A DNA stretch of 64,000 nt from Capilliphycus robustus. GTDB lineage: Bacteria > Cyanobacteriota > Cyanobacteriia > Cyanobacteriales > Microcoleaceae. Under the pieces are notes generated by a model. It saw only the letters and a list, made by a program, of their open reading frames with translations, was not told where the DNA came from and made no database searches. Of this stretch, positions 1-6,939 are shown piece by piece (positions within the stretch are counted from its first letter, which is position 1; every line of letters starts with the position of its first letter). The DNA is taken from contig NZ_JAYGHR010000065.1 in NCBI RefSeq assembly GCF_034932365.1, positions 1 through 64,000 of the forward strand, given 5' to 3'. The position numbers and the translations under genes were made by a program.

Positions 1-140
1 CTGGGGAGACTCACCCCTCTGGAGTAGGTTAGGAAACTAGCTTGCTGTAAGGGTTGTCAATGAATCAGTAATCCAAAGCCGTGAGGCTTGGAGAATCCCC
101 TTTCTTTAGAAATGGGGAGTATGTCAACTCCGATGGTTCA
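1..140 (+). mobile_element. Probable right end of an IS200/IS605-type element
   Basis: Two short hairpins are visible: AAGCC-GTGA-GGCTT at 76-89, and TCCCC...GGGGA around 96-118. The second is followed at once by GGGAGTATGTCAA. A GC hairpin followed by a GGGAG-ATGTCAA-like sequence is the usual look of the right end (and overlapping guide-RNA region) of IS200/IS605 TnpB elements in cyanobacteria. No transposase or TnpB reading frame lies inside the window, so any such gene is to the left of position 1 or lost. The rest of the gap, 141-358, shows nothing I recognise. The call rests on resemblance only. Confidence 0.4.
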
Positions 141-358
141 ACGGGTTCACAACAGGTCTTTAGGCCTCTAAATGTTCTGCCTGAACGGATCGACTTTGTG
201 CGACAATGGGTAGGCATTCTTGTGTTGAACGATTTTTGTTCATAAAGACTTACCGGGCTACAGATTAGGGTGTAAAAAGTGCTGAAACTGCGCTAACACA
301 CCCCATTCATTCAGGCTTTGCGTAGGTTCTTTCAGTTCTACATCACTGACGAATCACT

Positions 359-1255
359 GTGTTTGCGATCGCTTTAGAACAGAAACAATACAAAACCTAC
401 TGCTTGTCTGACCTGGCTGCTCAGTCTCGGTTAGAGGTTGTACCCGAGCGAGGGGGGATGATTACCCGGTGGCAAGTCAAAGGAAAGGAACTCCTCTACC
501 TGGATGCAGAACGGTTTGCCAATCCCAACTTGACGGTACGAGGCGGGATTCCGATTTTGTTTCCGATTTGCGGAAATTTGCCGGATGATGCCTACCGTTA
601 CAATGGTCGGCGCTACAGCCTCAAGCAGCATGGTTTTGCTCGGGATCTGCCTTGGACTGTCAGCGATCAAGTGGCCAGAGATCACGCGGCGATTACGCTG
701 ACGCTCACCAGCAATGGCGAGACTCGCTCTGTTTATCCGTTTGATTTTGAGCTGGAGTTTACCTATAAGCTCAAAGGCAATGAGTTGATTATCTTTCAGC
801 GTTTCACAAACCTCTCGGGGACGATGGAGGGTTTACCCGCTCAAGTGATGCCGTTTTCGGCGGGGTTGCATCCCTATTTTTGGGTCTCGGATAAGAATCA
901 CTTGCATTTTGAGATTCCGGCGATGCAATATCGAGACCAGATGACCCAAAAACTCCACGATTTTACAGGTCGCTTCGATCCGAGTTTAGATGAAATTGAT
1001 GGGATTTTTGGCCCGTTAACGGGGTTGGCTGCGATCGCAACGGATACCAGTCGCAACTTACGAATCGCCATGAGTTACAGTTCTGCCTACTCAAATGTGG
1101 TGTTTTGGATGGTCAAGGGCAAAAACTACTATTGTCTCGAACCTTGGACGGCTCCCCGAAATGCTTTGAATACAGGTCATTTACTCACCTATCTCAAGCC
1201 GGGAGCCAGTTGTGAGATGTTGGTTCATCTGAGTGCAACATTTTTTGGAAAATAG
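359..1255 (+). CDS. Aldose 1-epimerase (mutarotase) family protein
   Basis: This 298-residue protein has the galactose-mutarotase-like fold pattern: an N-terminal beta segment (RLEVVPERGGMITRW), RGGIPILFPICGNLPDD, LKQHGFARDLPW, the AGLHPYFWV segment, and a final CLEPWTAPRNALNTG block. In the family the histidines of KQHGFAR and LHPYF and the glutamate of CLEPW line the sugar site, and all are present. It probably interconverts sugar or sugar-phosphate anomers in the cytoplasm; the substrate cannot be read from sequence. The start is a GTG followed by a HIP1 site. It stands alone, 61 bases before a tRNA gene. Confidence 0.85.
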   Translation: MFAIALEQKQYKTYCLSDLAAQSRLEVVPERGGMITRWQVKGKELLYLDAERFANPNLTVRGGIPILFPICGNLPDDAYRYNGRRYSLKQHGFARDLPWTVSDQVARDHAAITLTLTSNGETRSVYPFDFELEFTYKLKGNELIIFQRFTNLSGTMEGLPAQVMPFSAGLHPYFWVSDKNHLHFEIPAMQYRDQMTQKLHDFTGRFDPSLDEIDGIFGPLTGLAAIATDTSRNLRIAMSYSSAYSNVVFWMVKGKNYYCLEPWTAPRNALNTGHLLTYLKPGASCEMLVHLSATFFGK

Positions 1256-1316
1256 TGTTTACATTGATCAAGAAGCTGTGCTAGAATGATTAATCGTTGA
1301 GCAAAAATCAATGAAA

Positions 1317-1388
1317 GGGTCGCTAGCTCAGCGGTAGAGCACTCGGCTTTTAACCGATTGGTCCTGGGTTCGAATCCCAGGCGACCCA
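1317..1388 (+). tRNA. tRNA-Lys (anticodon UUU)
   Basis: The acceptor arms GGGTCGC and GCGACCC pair perfectly over 7 bp with discriminator A. The D arm is GCTCAGCGGTAGAGC. The anticodon loop CTTTTAA sits on a TCGG/CCGA stem and gives anticodon TTT. The T arm is CTGGG-TTCGAAT-CCCAG. Total length is 72 nt. The 3' CCA is not encoded (TAA follows), so it must be added enzymatically. Confidence 0.97.
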
Positions 1389-1633
1389 TAAAAGTTAATG
1401 TCATTGCCTTAAGCTTCTTCCAGCTTTTGTGTCCCTGTAGAGAAAATCATGCTACAGATGATAAATCTCTAGAGAATAGGCGCATGAGGGGGCGGGAAAA
1501 TGTAAGTTGTTGCTGAGAAGACATCAAATTTTGGCAGAGGCACGCATTTTTTACTCAACTTTCCAACTTGTTTGGTAGTGAGTAAAGGGTGAGGAACGTT
1601 AGAATAAGGGTTTCAAGTTACCTATTGATTATT

Positions 1634-2449
1634 ATGTTTGCTCAATTTCGATCTCGCTACCCGACAGGCAGTTTAATCTCTGAGTTGCTGGCGATCGATC
1701 ATGGCAAGTATGTAGTTCGGGTTTTGGTTGAAGTCGATAGTACCATTATTAGTTCGGGACTGGCGGCGGCGGATACGGTTGAATTAGCAGAAGACCAAGC
1801 CCGAGTTCGATCGCTTCAAGTTTTAGGCATTGAAACCTCTACAACCTTACCTCCTTTGTCGTCTACTCGTTCTTTTTCTGCCTCTGCGAGTACACCTCAA
1901 TTTGAACTGAATTCAGCCCCCGAACAACCCCAGCTTTCCGCCTCTGTGGTAGAGTTTGAATCTGAGGCTGAGGCTTTTCCCCCTTTTCCTGAATTGGAAG
2001 ATTCGCTTCGGAGTTCGACTGCAAGTTCATCGGAGGATTGGCTCTCAGCAACCTATATTAACCCCAGTTCTTCCCTTAAATCAACTCCAACGGATTCGAG
2101 TTCGACGTCCTCAACGAAGGGGCGAGGTGCTTCATTACCTCCTTTACCGGATCAGCCTTTAAATAGCAGTAATGATCTTTCCGCTTATCCTGAAGAGATT
2201 TCTCCGACTCCTGGGACTGCTAACAAGAAAAAGTCAAAAGCATCCCTAGAGTCTACAGATTATTCCCCGGAAATTGCTAAAACCGATCTGGAACTGAAAC
2301 GTTTAGGTTGGACAAAAGAGCAGGGGATAGACCATTTACAAAAAACCTACGGAAAGCGATCGCGTCATTACTTGACAGAAGATGAGTTGCTGGACTTTCT
2401 ACATTACCTCGAATGTCTTCCGACTCCCACACCCCACGCAGACAGTTAA
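1634..2449 (+). CDS. Conserved cyanobacterial hypothetical protein
   Basis: The most likely start is the ATG at 1634 (MFAQFRSRYPTGSLISELL); an in-frame upstream start at 1589 would add 15 residues of poor quality. The 271-residue product has three parts. An N-terminal domain of about 70 residues ends in AEDQARVRSLQVLGI and looks like the strand-strand-helix pattern of dsRNA-binding-like or Rad52-type small domains. A long Ser/Thr/Pro-rich linker follows (about residues 75-215). A C-terminal 50-residue block (LKRLGWTKEQGIDHL, YGKRSRHYLTEDELLDFL) resembles the C-terminal block I recall in other cyanobacterial hypotheticals. A nucleic-acid role is possible but is an inference. Confidence 0.75.
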   Translation: MFAQFRSRYPTGSLISELLAIDHGKYVVRVLVEVDSTIISSGLAAADTVELAEDQARVRSLQVLGIETSTTLPPLSSTRSFSASASTPQFELNSAPEQPQLSASVVEFESEAEAFPPFPELEDSLRSSTASSSEDWLSATYINPSSSLKSTPTDSSSTSSTKGRGASLPPLPDQPLNSSNDLSAYPEEISPTPGTANKKKSKASLESTDYSPEIAKTDLELKRLGWTKEQGIDHLQKTYGKRSRHYLTEDELLDFLHYLECLPTPTPHADS

Positions 2450-2500
2450 ACAGGGAGTGGGGAGTGAGGAATGGGCAATAATGGGGACAGGTTACTGAAT

Positions 2501-2533
2501 AAAACCCGGTTTCTCAAAGAAGCCGGGGTTTTT
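2501..2533. terminator. Bidirectional hairpin terminator (AAACCCGG type)
   Basis: AAAACCCGGTTTCT and AGAAGCCGGGGTTTTT form a hairpin between the convergent 1634-2449 gene and clpP. A/T tracts on both sides suit termination in both directions. The same AAACCCGG/CCGGGTTT module recurs at six or more places in the window. Confidence 0.75.
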
Positions 2534-2556
2534 AGGGCGTAACTGTTAACTGATTT

Positions 2557-3168
2557 TTATCCGCCGTTGTGAGAACTGGTGTGAGCAGCTAAGGCTTTGC
2601 GATCGTAAACTTGATCAATTAAGCCATAATCAACGGCTTCTTTAGCGGACATAAAGAAGTCCCGTTCGGTATCTTCTTCAATACGGGAAAGGGGTTGACC
2701 TGTGTGATCAGCCAAATGTTGGTTGAGGCGATTCTTCAAATAGAGAATTTCTCTAGCTTGAATTTCGATATCGGTGGCTTGTCCTTGGGCGCCGCCTAAC
2801 GGTTGGTGAATCATTATCCGAGAATGGGGTAAACTCATCCGCTTTCCTTTGGCGCCCGCACTCAGCAAAAATGCTCCCATACTTGCAGCTAACCCGATAC
2901 AAATGGTGCTAACATCGGGGCGAATATGGTTCATGGTGTCGAAAATCCCCATACCAGCCGAGACTGAACCCCCCGGAGAGTTGATATAGAGGTAAATATC
3001 CTTTTCGGGATCTTCTGCATCGAGGAACAGCATTTGAGCGACGATCAGGTTTGCTAAATCGGCGGTTACGGGTTGTCCGAGAAATATAATGCGATCGCGT
3101 AAAAGTCGGGAATATATATCAAAGGCGCGTTCACCGCGACCCGATTGTTCAATAACGGTTGGAATCAT
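2557..3168 (-). CDS. clpP: ATP-dependent Clp protease proteolytic subunit
   Basis: This is a serine peptidase that forms the double-heptamer chamber of the Clp protease, with ClpC or ClpX as unfoldase. Read from the start MIPTVIEQSGRGERAFDIYS, the catalytic serine is S96 (GLAASMGAF), the histidine H121 (RIMIHQPLGG) and the aspartate D170 (TERDFFMSA). The INSPGGSVSAG loop is intact. Length is 203 residues, normal for the family. An alternative in-frame start 4 codons upstream (MVVF) is less likely because ClpP proteins of this group begin MIPTVIEQ. The gene is single and convergent with the upstream hypothetical. Confidence 0.96.
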   Translation of the reverse strand: MIPTVIEQSGRGERAFDIYSRLLRDRIIFLGQPVTADLANLIVAQMLFLDAEDPEKDIYLYINSPGGSVSAGMGIFDTMNHIRPDVSTICIGLAASMGAFLLSAGAKGKRMSLPHSRIMIHQPLGGAQGQATDIEIQAREILYLKNRLNQHLADHTGQPLSRIEEDTERDFFMSAKEAVDYGLIDQVYDRKALAAHTSSHNGG

Positions 3169-3365
3169 AAAAACCACCAATCAAGTTCACTGTTTTTGAT
3201 TGTAGCGACTGTTGTGGGGTTAGAATCACGCAATAGGGAAATCACTACCTGTGAAGGGAAAGGCGATCGAGATCAAGATTTCGTTCAACTGAAGAAAAAA
3301 GGGTTTTCTCACCCTTTACCAAATCTCCAATTAAATAAATCTTGAAGATATAGAAAAAAATAAGC

Positions 3366-3412
3366 AGAGATCTCTAGAAAAGGTGTAAATTCTGGATTGT
3401 CACCCAGCCTAC
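3366..3412. repeat. Left copy of a dispersed repeat flanking the coiled-coil cassette
   Basis: AGAGATCTCTAGAAAAG (3366-3382), followed by TGTCACCCAGCCTAC near 3398-3412, matches the repeat at 6854-6937 in the same order. The two copies bracket the coiled-coil gene cassette. This left copy lacks the inner GTGGGTGACA arm that makes the right copy a hairpin. The remainder of the 3169-3697 gap holds no gene I can support. Confidence 0.6.
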
Positions 3413-3597
3413 AGGGAAACTATGTTTTTTTAGGGTTTTAGGTTTTCTGAAGAAAAAAGTGGTGAAATGCTATCCCACGATAGGTTTTGGCGATACGCCT
3501 GACGGCACGCAAAATCTTAGAATGAAACAGCCCTGGGAGCCTTAAAAGAGGGGGTTTTTACTCATTTTTTTACTAATTTTATAGGTTTAATTAAAGT

Positions 3598-3613
3598 TCC
3601 GTAAATCTACGGA
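3598..3613 (+). promoter_or_regulatory. TCCGT-N6-ACGGA palindrome upstream of the coiled-coil cassette
   Basis: TCCGTAAATCTACGGA ends 85 bases before the ATG at 3698. The identical 16-mer lies at the identical 85-base distance before the paralogous start at 21011. Related TCCGT-N6-ACGGA sites occur at 18122 and 37412. It could be an operator or an RNA hairpin in the leader; the sequence alone does not decide. Confidence 0.6.
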
Positions 3614-3697
3614 GGCTCGGCGATCATTTAACGGGTATCTTGGAGTTAGAAGTTCATCGCTCGGATTTTATCAATTTTCGTTTCGGGAGTTCAACTC

Positions 3698-4846
3698 ATG
3701 CTTGGATGGATTTTTGGCGGCTTGGTGAAAAAGTTAGAACGTTCGGCGAAAAGAGTGGAACGGGATTTTGTTGATCGTTCTGCAAAAAAGTTAAATAAAC
3801 TTGCAAATGACCTTGATTACATGGTTGCCAAACGAACGGACAAAGTAATGAACCGGATGGAACGCCTAGAAAATAAGACGGTTCAAGATATTAACGAAAT
3901 CATAGATCAAACCACTAAAAAAGTTGATTACATGGTTGCCAAACGAACGGACAAAGTAATGAACCGGATGGAACGCCTAGAAAATAAGACGGTTCAAGAT
4001 ATTAACGAAATCATAGATCAAACCACTAAAAAAGTTGATTACATGGTCGCCAAACGAACGGACAAAGTAATAAGCGGGATGGAACGCCTAGAAAATAAAA
4101 CAGTTAAAGATATTAACAAAATAATAGATCAAGCCGATGAAAAAGTCAAGGAAAACCTGCGGGAAATTGATCGCATTCGCAGGGAAACTATCGAAGAAGT
4201 CAACCAGACGATTCAAGAAACGGATTATTATCTTGAAAACCGCATTAACCAAATTTCATTGATCGTGATGGAATCAATCGTTGAAACCAAAGATTTAATC
4301 CGAGATCTAGAATTATTGGAAACTCAAGTTTTCGATGATGCTGGTTATTTAATCGATCAAATCGAAGAAATAGTCGATAAAACTATCGAACAAGTTCGCG
4401 GAGAATTGCGGCGACATAGTGCAGAATTAATTCCCAATCCTTTTGATCCCTGTCGCCAAAAACTGGGGTTGGGATTAAAGCTTGGTTTTCAGTTATCGGA
4501 TATTGAATATTATCGGTTGATAGAATGTTATGAACTAAGCAAATTAACCCCAAACACTCCCGTACAAACCATCATTGAAACTTACGGTCAACTTCAACTG
4601 AATGCAGCCAGAATGGTTGCTTTAACTCGCAAAGCGCCGGAGTTAAGAAAATTCGCCGTTGAAGATTGGTTAAAGTATGGTGTTTTGTGTCAATTTTGGA
4701 GTAACACCATCAAAATTTATGATTCGACCGAGTTAGAAATAGAGTCTTCTCCCTCACCGCAGCAGTTCAATTATCAAGAGTTACAAACAAAACTGATCGA
4801 ATCTATTTCTAGTTTGCAGCAAAAGTTTTCTAAACCGACGGATTAG
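3698..4846 (+). CDS. Long coiled-coil protein with internal 37-residue repeats
   Basis: I do not recognise a named family. The 382-residue protein starts with a short hydrophobic/basic segment (MLGWIFGGLVKKLERSAKRV). It then has three tandem 37-residue repeats beginning DYMVAKRTDKV (residues 40-150), the first two identical at DNA level. More acidic/basic heptad-like helix runs to about residue 245. A compact C-terminal domain of about 135 residues follows (NPFDPCRQKLGLGLKLGFQL, IECYELSKLTPNTPVQTIIETYGQ). The start codon has no strong ribosome binding site, but start and leader are conserved in the partial copy at 21011. It is the first gene of the cassette with the GUN4 and lectin proteins. 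A scaffold or tether role is an inference. Confidence 0.85.
   Translation: MLGWIFGGLVKKLERSAKRVERDFVDRSAKKLNKLANDLDYMVAKRTDKVMNRMERLENKTVQDINEIIDQTTKKVDYMVAKRTDKVMNRMERLENKTVQDINEIIDQTTKKVDYMVAKRTDKVISGMERLENKTVKDINKIIDQADEKVKENLREIDRIRRETIEEVNQTIQETDYYLENRINQISLIVMESIVETKDLIRDLELLETQVFDDAGYLIDQIEEIVDKTIEQVRGELRRHSAELIPNPFDPCRQKLGLGLKLGFQLSDIEYYRLIECYELSKLTPNTPVQTIIETYGQLQLNAARMVALTRKAPELRKFAVEDWLKYGVLCQFWSNTIKIYDSTELEIESSPSPQQFNYQELQTKLIESISSLQQKFSKPTD
3815..4147 (+). repeat. Three tandem 111-bp in-frame repeats
   Basis: Copies run 3815-3925, 3926-4036 and 4037-4147. Copies 1 and 2 are identical base for base. Copy 3 differs at scattered positions, mainly towards its end. Each encodes one 37-residue helical unit. 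The paralogue at 21011 has two such units, so copy number changes by recombination. Confidence 0.95.
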
Positions 4847-4860
4847 CTTATAGTTTGTAG

Positions 4861-4900
4861 TAGTAGTCAGTAGTAGTCAGTAGTAGTCAGTAGTAGTCAG
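4861..4900 (+). repeat. Four perfect 10-bp tandem repeats
   Basis: The unit TAGTAGTCAG is repeated four times without change just after the stop codon of the coiled-coil gene and directly before a MITE-like element. This is a simple-sequence tract that could vary by slippage. Confidence 0.9.
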
Positions 4901-5012
4901 GGGTTGAAACCCCTGCCTAATAAATAAAGTCCTCTCAAGAGGACTAATAATTAAAATATTAGTCGGTTTTAACCGACTTTCACTATTAGCCGGGGAATTA
5001 ATTCCCCGGTGC
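4901..5012. repeat. MITE-like multi-hairpin repeat, copy 1
   Basis: Four palindromes follow each other: GGGTTGAAACCC, AGTCCTCTcaAGAGGACT (4928-4945), AGTCGGTTTTAACCGACT (4961-4978) and the perfect 20-mer CCGGGGAATTAATTCCCCGG (4990-5009). Short A/T spacers link them. The same order recurs at 6138-6235 and 21437-21547, and in reduced form at 35537-35640. There is no coding capacity. It separates two genes of the cassette and could shape or end their transcript. Confidence 0.8.
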
Positions 5013-5041
5013 GATCAAATCTTAAACCCAGGATAAATCTA

Positions 5042-6133
5042 ATGAACTCCAACGACAACAAAACCCCTCTCGAATATTACGAAAGAGCAATTCAAGAGTT
5101 AACCAATACTCGCGAACAGCTTCAAACCGAGTTGGAAAGTCTCAAAGAAATGCAGACTTCCTATCAAACCTTGAAGGATGAACTTGCAACAACCCAAGCT
5201 AAACTTGATGACACAGACAGACAATTATTAAATACAAAGCAAGAACTTCAACAAGAAACAGAACCTTTGAAAAAATCAAGTCAGAAAATTGAAGCACAGG
5301 TCAATTATTGCTATTCAGAAATCCAAAATGTCAAAAATCAGATGGATACTGAGTTAGAAACTCTCAGAAAAATGCAGGCTTCCTATCAAACCTTGAAGGA
5401 TGAACTTGCAACAACCCAAGCCAAACTTTACCACACCCAAAGAGAATTATCAAAAACCAAACAAGAACTTCAAAATGAAAGCCAACTCTTGAAGGCTCAA
5501 CTCAATCGTACTCAAGCAGAATTATCAAAAACCAAACAAGAACTTCAACAGGAAACAGAACCTTTGAAAAAATTGACTAATAAAATTGAAGCGCAGGTCA
5601 ATTATTGTTATTCAGAAAATCAAAATATCAAAAGTCAGATCAATAGCTTAACTTCTGATATTTACGCAGGTTGTTTATCCTTGAACTATCGAAAGCTGAA
5701 GTATTTTCTAGAAAATAAAATGTGGAAAGAAGCCGACGAGGAAACATTTAAAAAACTGCTTGAGTTAACCGGGAGAGAAAAAGAAGGAAAATTACTGGAA
5801 ACCGATCTTAATTTACTGTTCTCTGAAGATTTGAGAACTATTGATCGACTCTGGATAAAATATAGTAATGGAAATTTTGGCTTGAGTATACAAACTAAAA
5901 TTTATCAAAGTTTGAAAAATACTCAACAACAAAAAGATGATCAAGTCTGGAATGCTTTTGGAGAAAAAGTTGGATGGTATGTAAACAATAGCTGGCTTTG
6001 GTACAAATCTGTAAATTTTTCGACTTCGGCTCCTTCTGGTCATTTACCTGCGAGAATATGGGATAACTGGAATCAAGGTGGTGTGGGTTCTTTTAAACCT
6101 CTTTTATCGAGACTGATTGATTGTGGAATTTGA
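5042..6133 (+). CDS. Coiled-coil protein with C-terminal GUN4 domain
   Basis: This 363-residue protein starts at the ATG at 5042, where AAGGATAAATCTA-like leader sequence is shared with the gene at 6258. The first 36 residues (MNSNDNKTPLEYYERAIQEL onwards) are almost identical to those of the 6258 product. Residues 37-205 are heptad-type coiled coil with internal duplications (SYQTLKDELATTQAKL and QQETEPLKK blocks occur twice). Residues about 213-363 form a GUN4 domain: KMWKEADEETFKKLLELTGREKEG, EDLRTIDRLWIKYSNGNFG, FGEKVGWYVNNSWLWY and APSGHLPA. In Gun4 this fold binds porphyrins and stimulates Mg-chelatase. In multidomain cyanobacterial proteins its role is unclear, so porphyrin binding here is an inference. 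Confidence 0.92.
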   Translation: MNSNDNKTPLEYYERAIQELTNTREQLQTELESLKEMQTSYQTLKDELATTQAKLDDTDRQLLNTKQELQQETEPLKKSSQKIEAQVNYCYSEIQNVKNQMDTELETLRKMQASYQTLKDELATTQAKLYHTQRELSKTKQELQNESQLLKAQLNRTQAELSKTKQELQQETEPLKKLTNKIEAQVNYCYSENQNIKSQINSLTSDIYAGCLSLNYRKLKYFLENKMWKEADEETFKKLLELTGREKEGKLLETDLNLLFSEDLRTIDRLWIKYSNGNFGLSIQTKIYQSLKNTQQQKDDQVWNAFGEKVGWYVNNSWLWYKSVNFSTSAPSGHLPARIWDNWNQGGVGSFKPLLSRLIDCGI

Positions 6134-6137
6134 AGTC

Positions 6138-6235
6138 TGTCGAGGAATGAATTCCCCGTCTAATAAACAAAGTCCTTTTCAAAGGACTAACAATTAAACT
6201 TTAGTCGGTTTTAACCAAGTTTCGCTATCACTAGA
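6138..6235. repeat. MITE-like multi-hairpin repeat, copy 2
   Basis: It has the same module order as copy 1: GGAATGAATTCC, AGTCCTTTTCAAAGGACT and an imperfect AGTCGGTTTTAACC arm. It sits between the GUN4 gene and the lectin gene. Together with the preceding GAATTTGAAGTCTGTCG it is nearly identical to the tail of the truncated paralogue at 21422-21547. Confidence 0.78.
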
Positions 6236-6257
6236 ATTTGAATCAAGGATAAATCTA

Positions 6258-6782
6258 ATGAACTCCAACGACAACAAAACCCCGCTAGAATATTACGAAC
6301 GAGCAATTCAAGAGTTAATCAATACTCGCGAACAGCTTCAAACCGAGTTGGAAAGTCTAAAAGCGTTGAAGGATGAATTAAAATCCACACAGAATGAACT
6401 TGCAACAACCAAAGCGGAACTCAAAAAAGAAATGCAAGCCACAAACGCCGATCTACAAAAGCAAAAAGAAAAGTTATATAGAATAGAAAGCGGTATTTTT
6501 GAGGGAAGCGTTAACAAAACTAAGGGATGGAAAGGAACTCTGAGTGATGCAAAAGGAGATAATCGCTTTATTCGACAATACATTGAGTTTAAGAAAGCTT
6601 TCAACAACCCTCCAAAAGTTGTAGTGGGAATCTCTTATGCTAACGTTTCTAGAGAAGCTACTCATCGATTAAAAGTTAAAGCTGTTGATATTGACTGCAA
6701 AGGATTTTTCTTAGAAATTCAGACTTGGGGAAACACTGAAGTTTTTGGATGTGATGTTAACTGGTTGGCTTATGGTTTGTAG
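6258..6782 (+). CDS. Coiled-coil protein with C-terminal H-type lectin domain
   Basis: This is a 174-residue protein. Residues 1-36 nearly match the start of the GUN4 protein next to it. Residues 37-75 are coiled coil. Residues about 105-173 match the H-type lectin domain (the type found in snail agglutinin and the discoidin I C-terminus): QYIEFKKAFNNPPKVVVGIS, then THRLKVKAVDIDCKGFFLEIQTW-GNT and the closing VNWLAYG. The conserved Arg, the W of QTW and the W of VNWLAYG are in place. The family binds GalNAc or related sugars and usually forms trimers. No signal peptide is seen, so the protein looks cytoplasmic unless exported by another route. The coiled coil may drive trimerisation. Confidence 0.88.
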   Translation: MNSNDNKTPLEYYERAIQELINTREQLQTELESLKALKDELKSTQNELATTKAELKKEMQATNADLQKQKEKLYRIESGIFEGSVNKTKGWKGTLSDAKGDNRFIRQYIEFKKAFNNPPKVVVGISYANVSREATHRLKVKAVDIDCKGFFLEIQTWGNTEVFGCDVNWLAYGL

Positions 6783-6853
6783 TTGCGCTTGAGTACCATC
6801 TTAGCTTGATTTTTCTGCGTGCATCGCAACAACGAGCTTAGTTAATTTTTTGT

Positions 6854-6937
6854 AGAGATCTCTAGAAAAGCTGTAGAGTGGGTGACATGAAAGATTTGTG
6901 AATTCTCCTGTAAACTCTCGACTGTCACCCACCCTAC
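6854..6937. repeat. Right copy of the cassette-flanking repeat, with 15-bp inverted arms
   Basis: AGAGATCTCTAGAAAAG (6854-6870) is followed by GTAGAGTGGGTGACA (6873-6887) and its near-perfect inverse TGTCACCCACCCTAC (6923-6937). The outer parts repeat those at 3366-3412. It abuts the stop codon of the minus-strand gene at 6940 and may act as its terminator. Confidence 0.7.
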
Positions 6938-6939
6938 TT

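Noticed and set aside
3145..3345. Plus-strand open frame of 66 codons upstream of the coiled-coil cassette
   Set aside because: It overlaps the clpP start on the other strand, has no ribosome binding site, and its translation looks like non-coding sequence.
3815..4147. Regular repeats that could suggest a CRISPR array
   Set aside because: The units are contiguous, 111 bp long, in frame and without spacers; they encode protein repeats.
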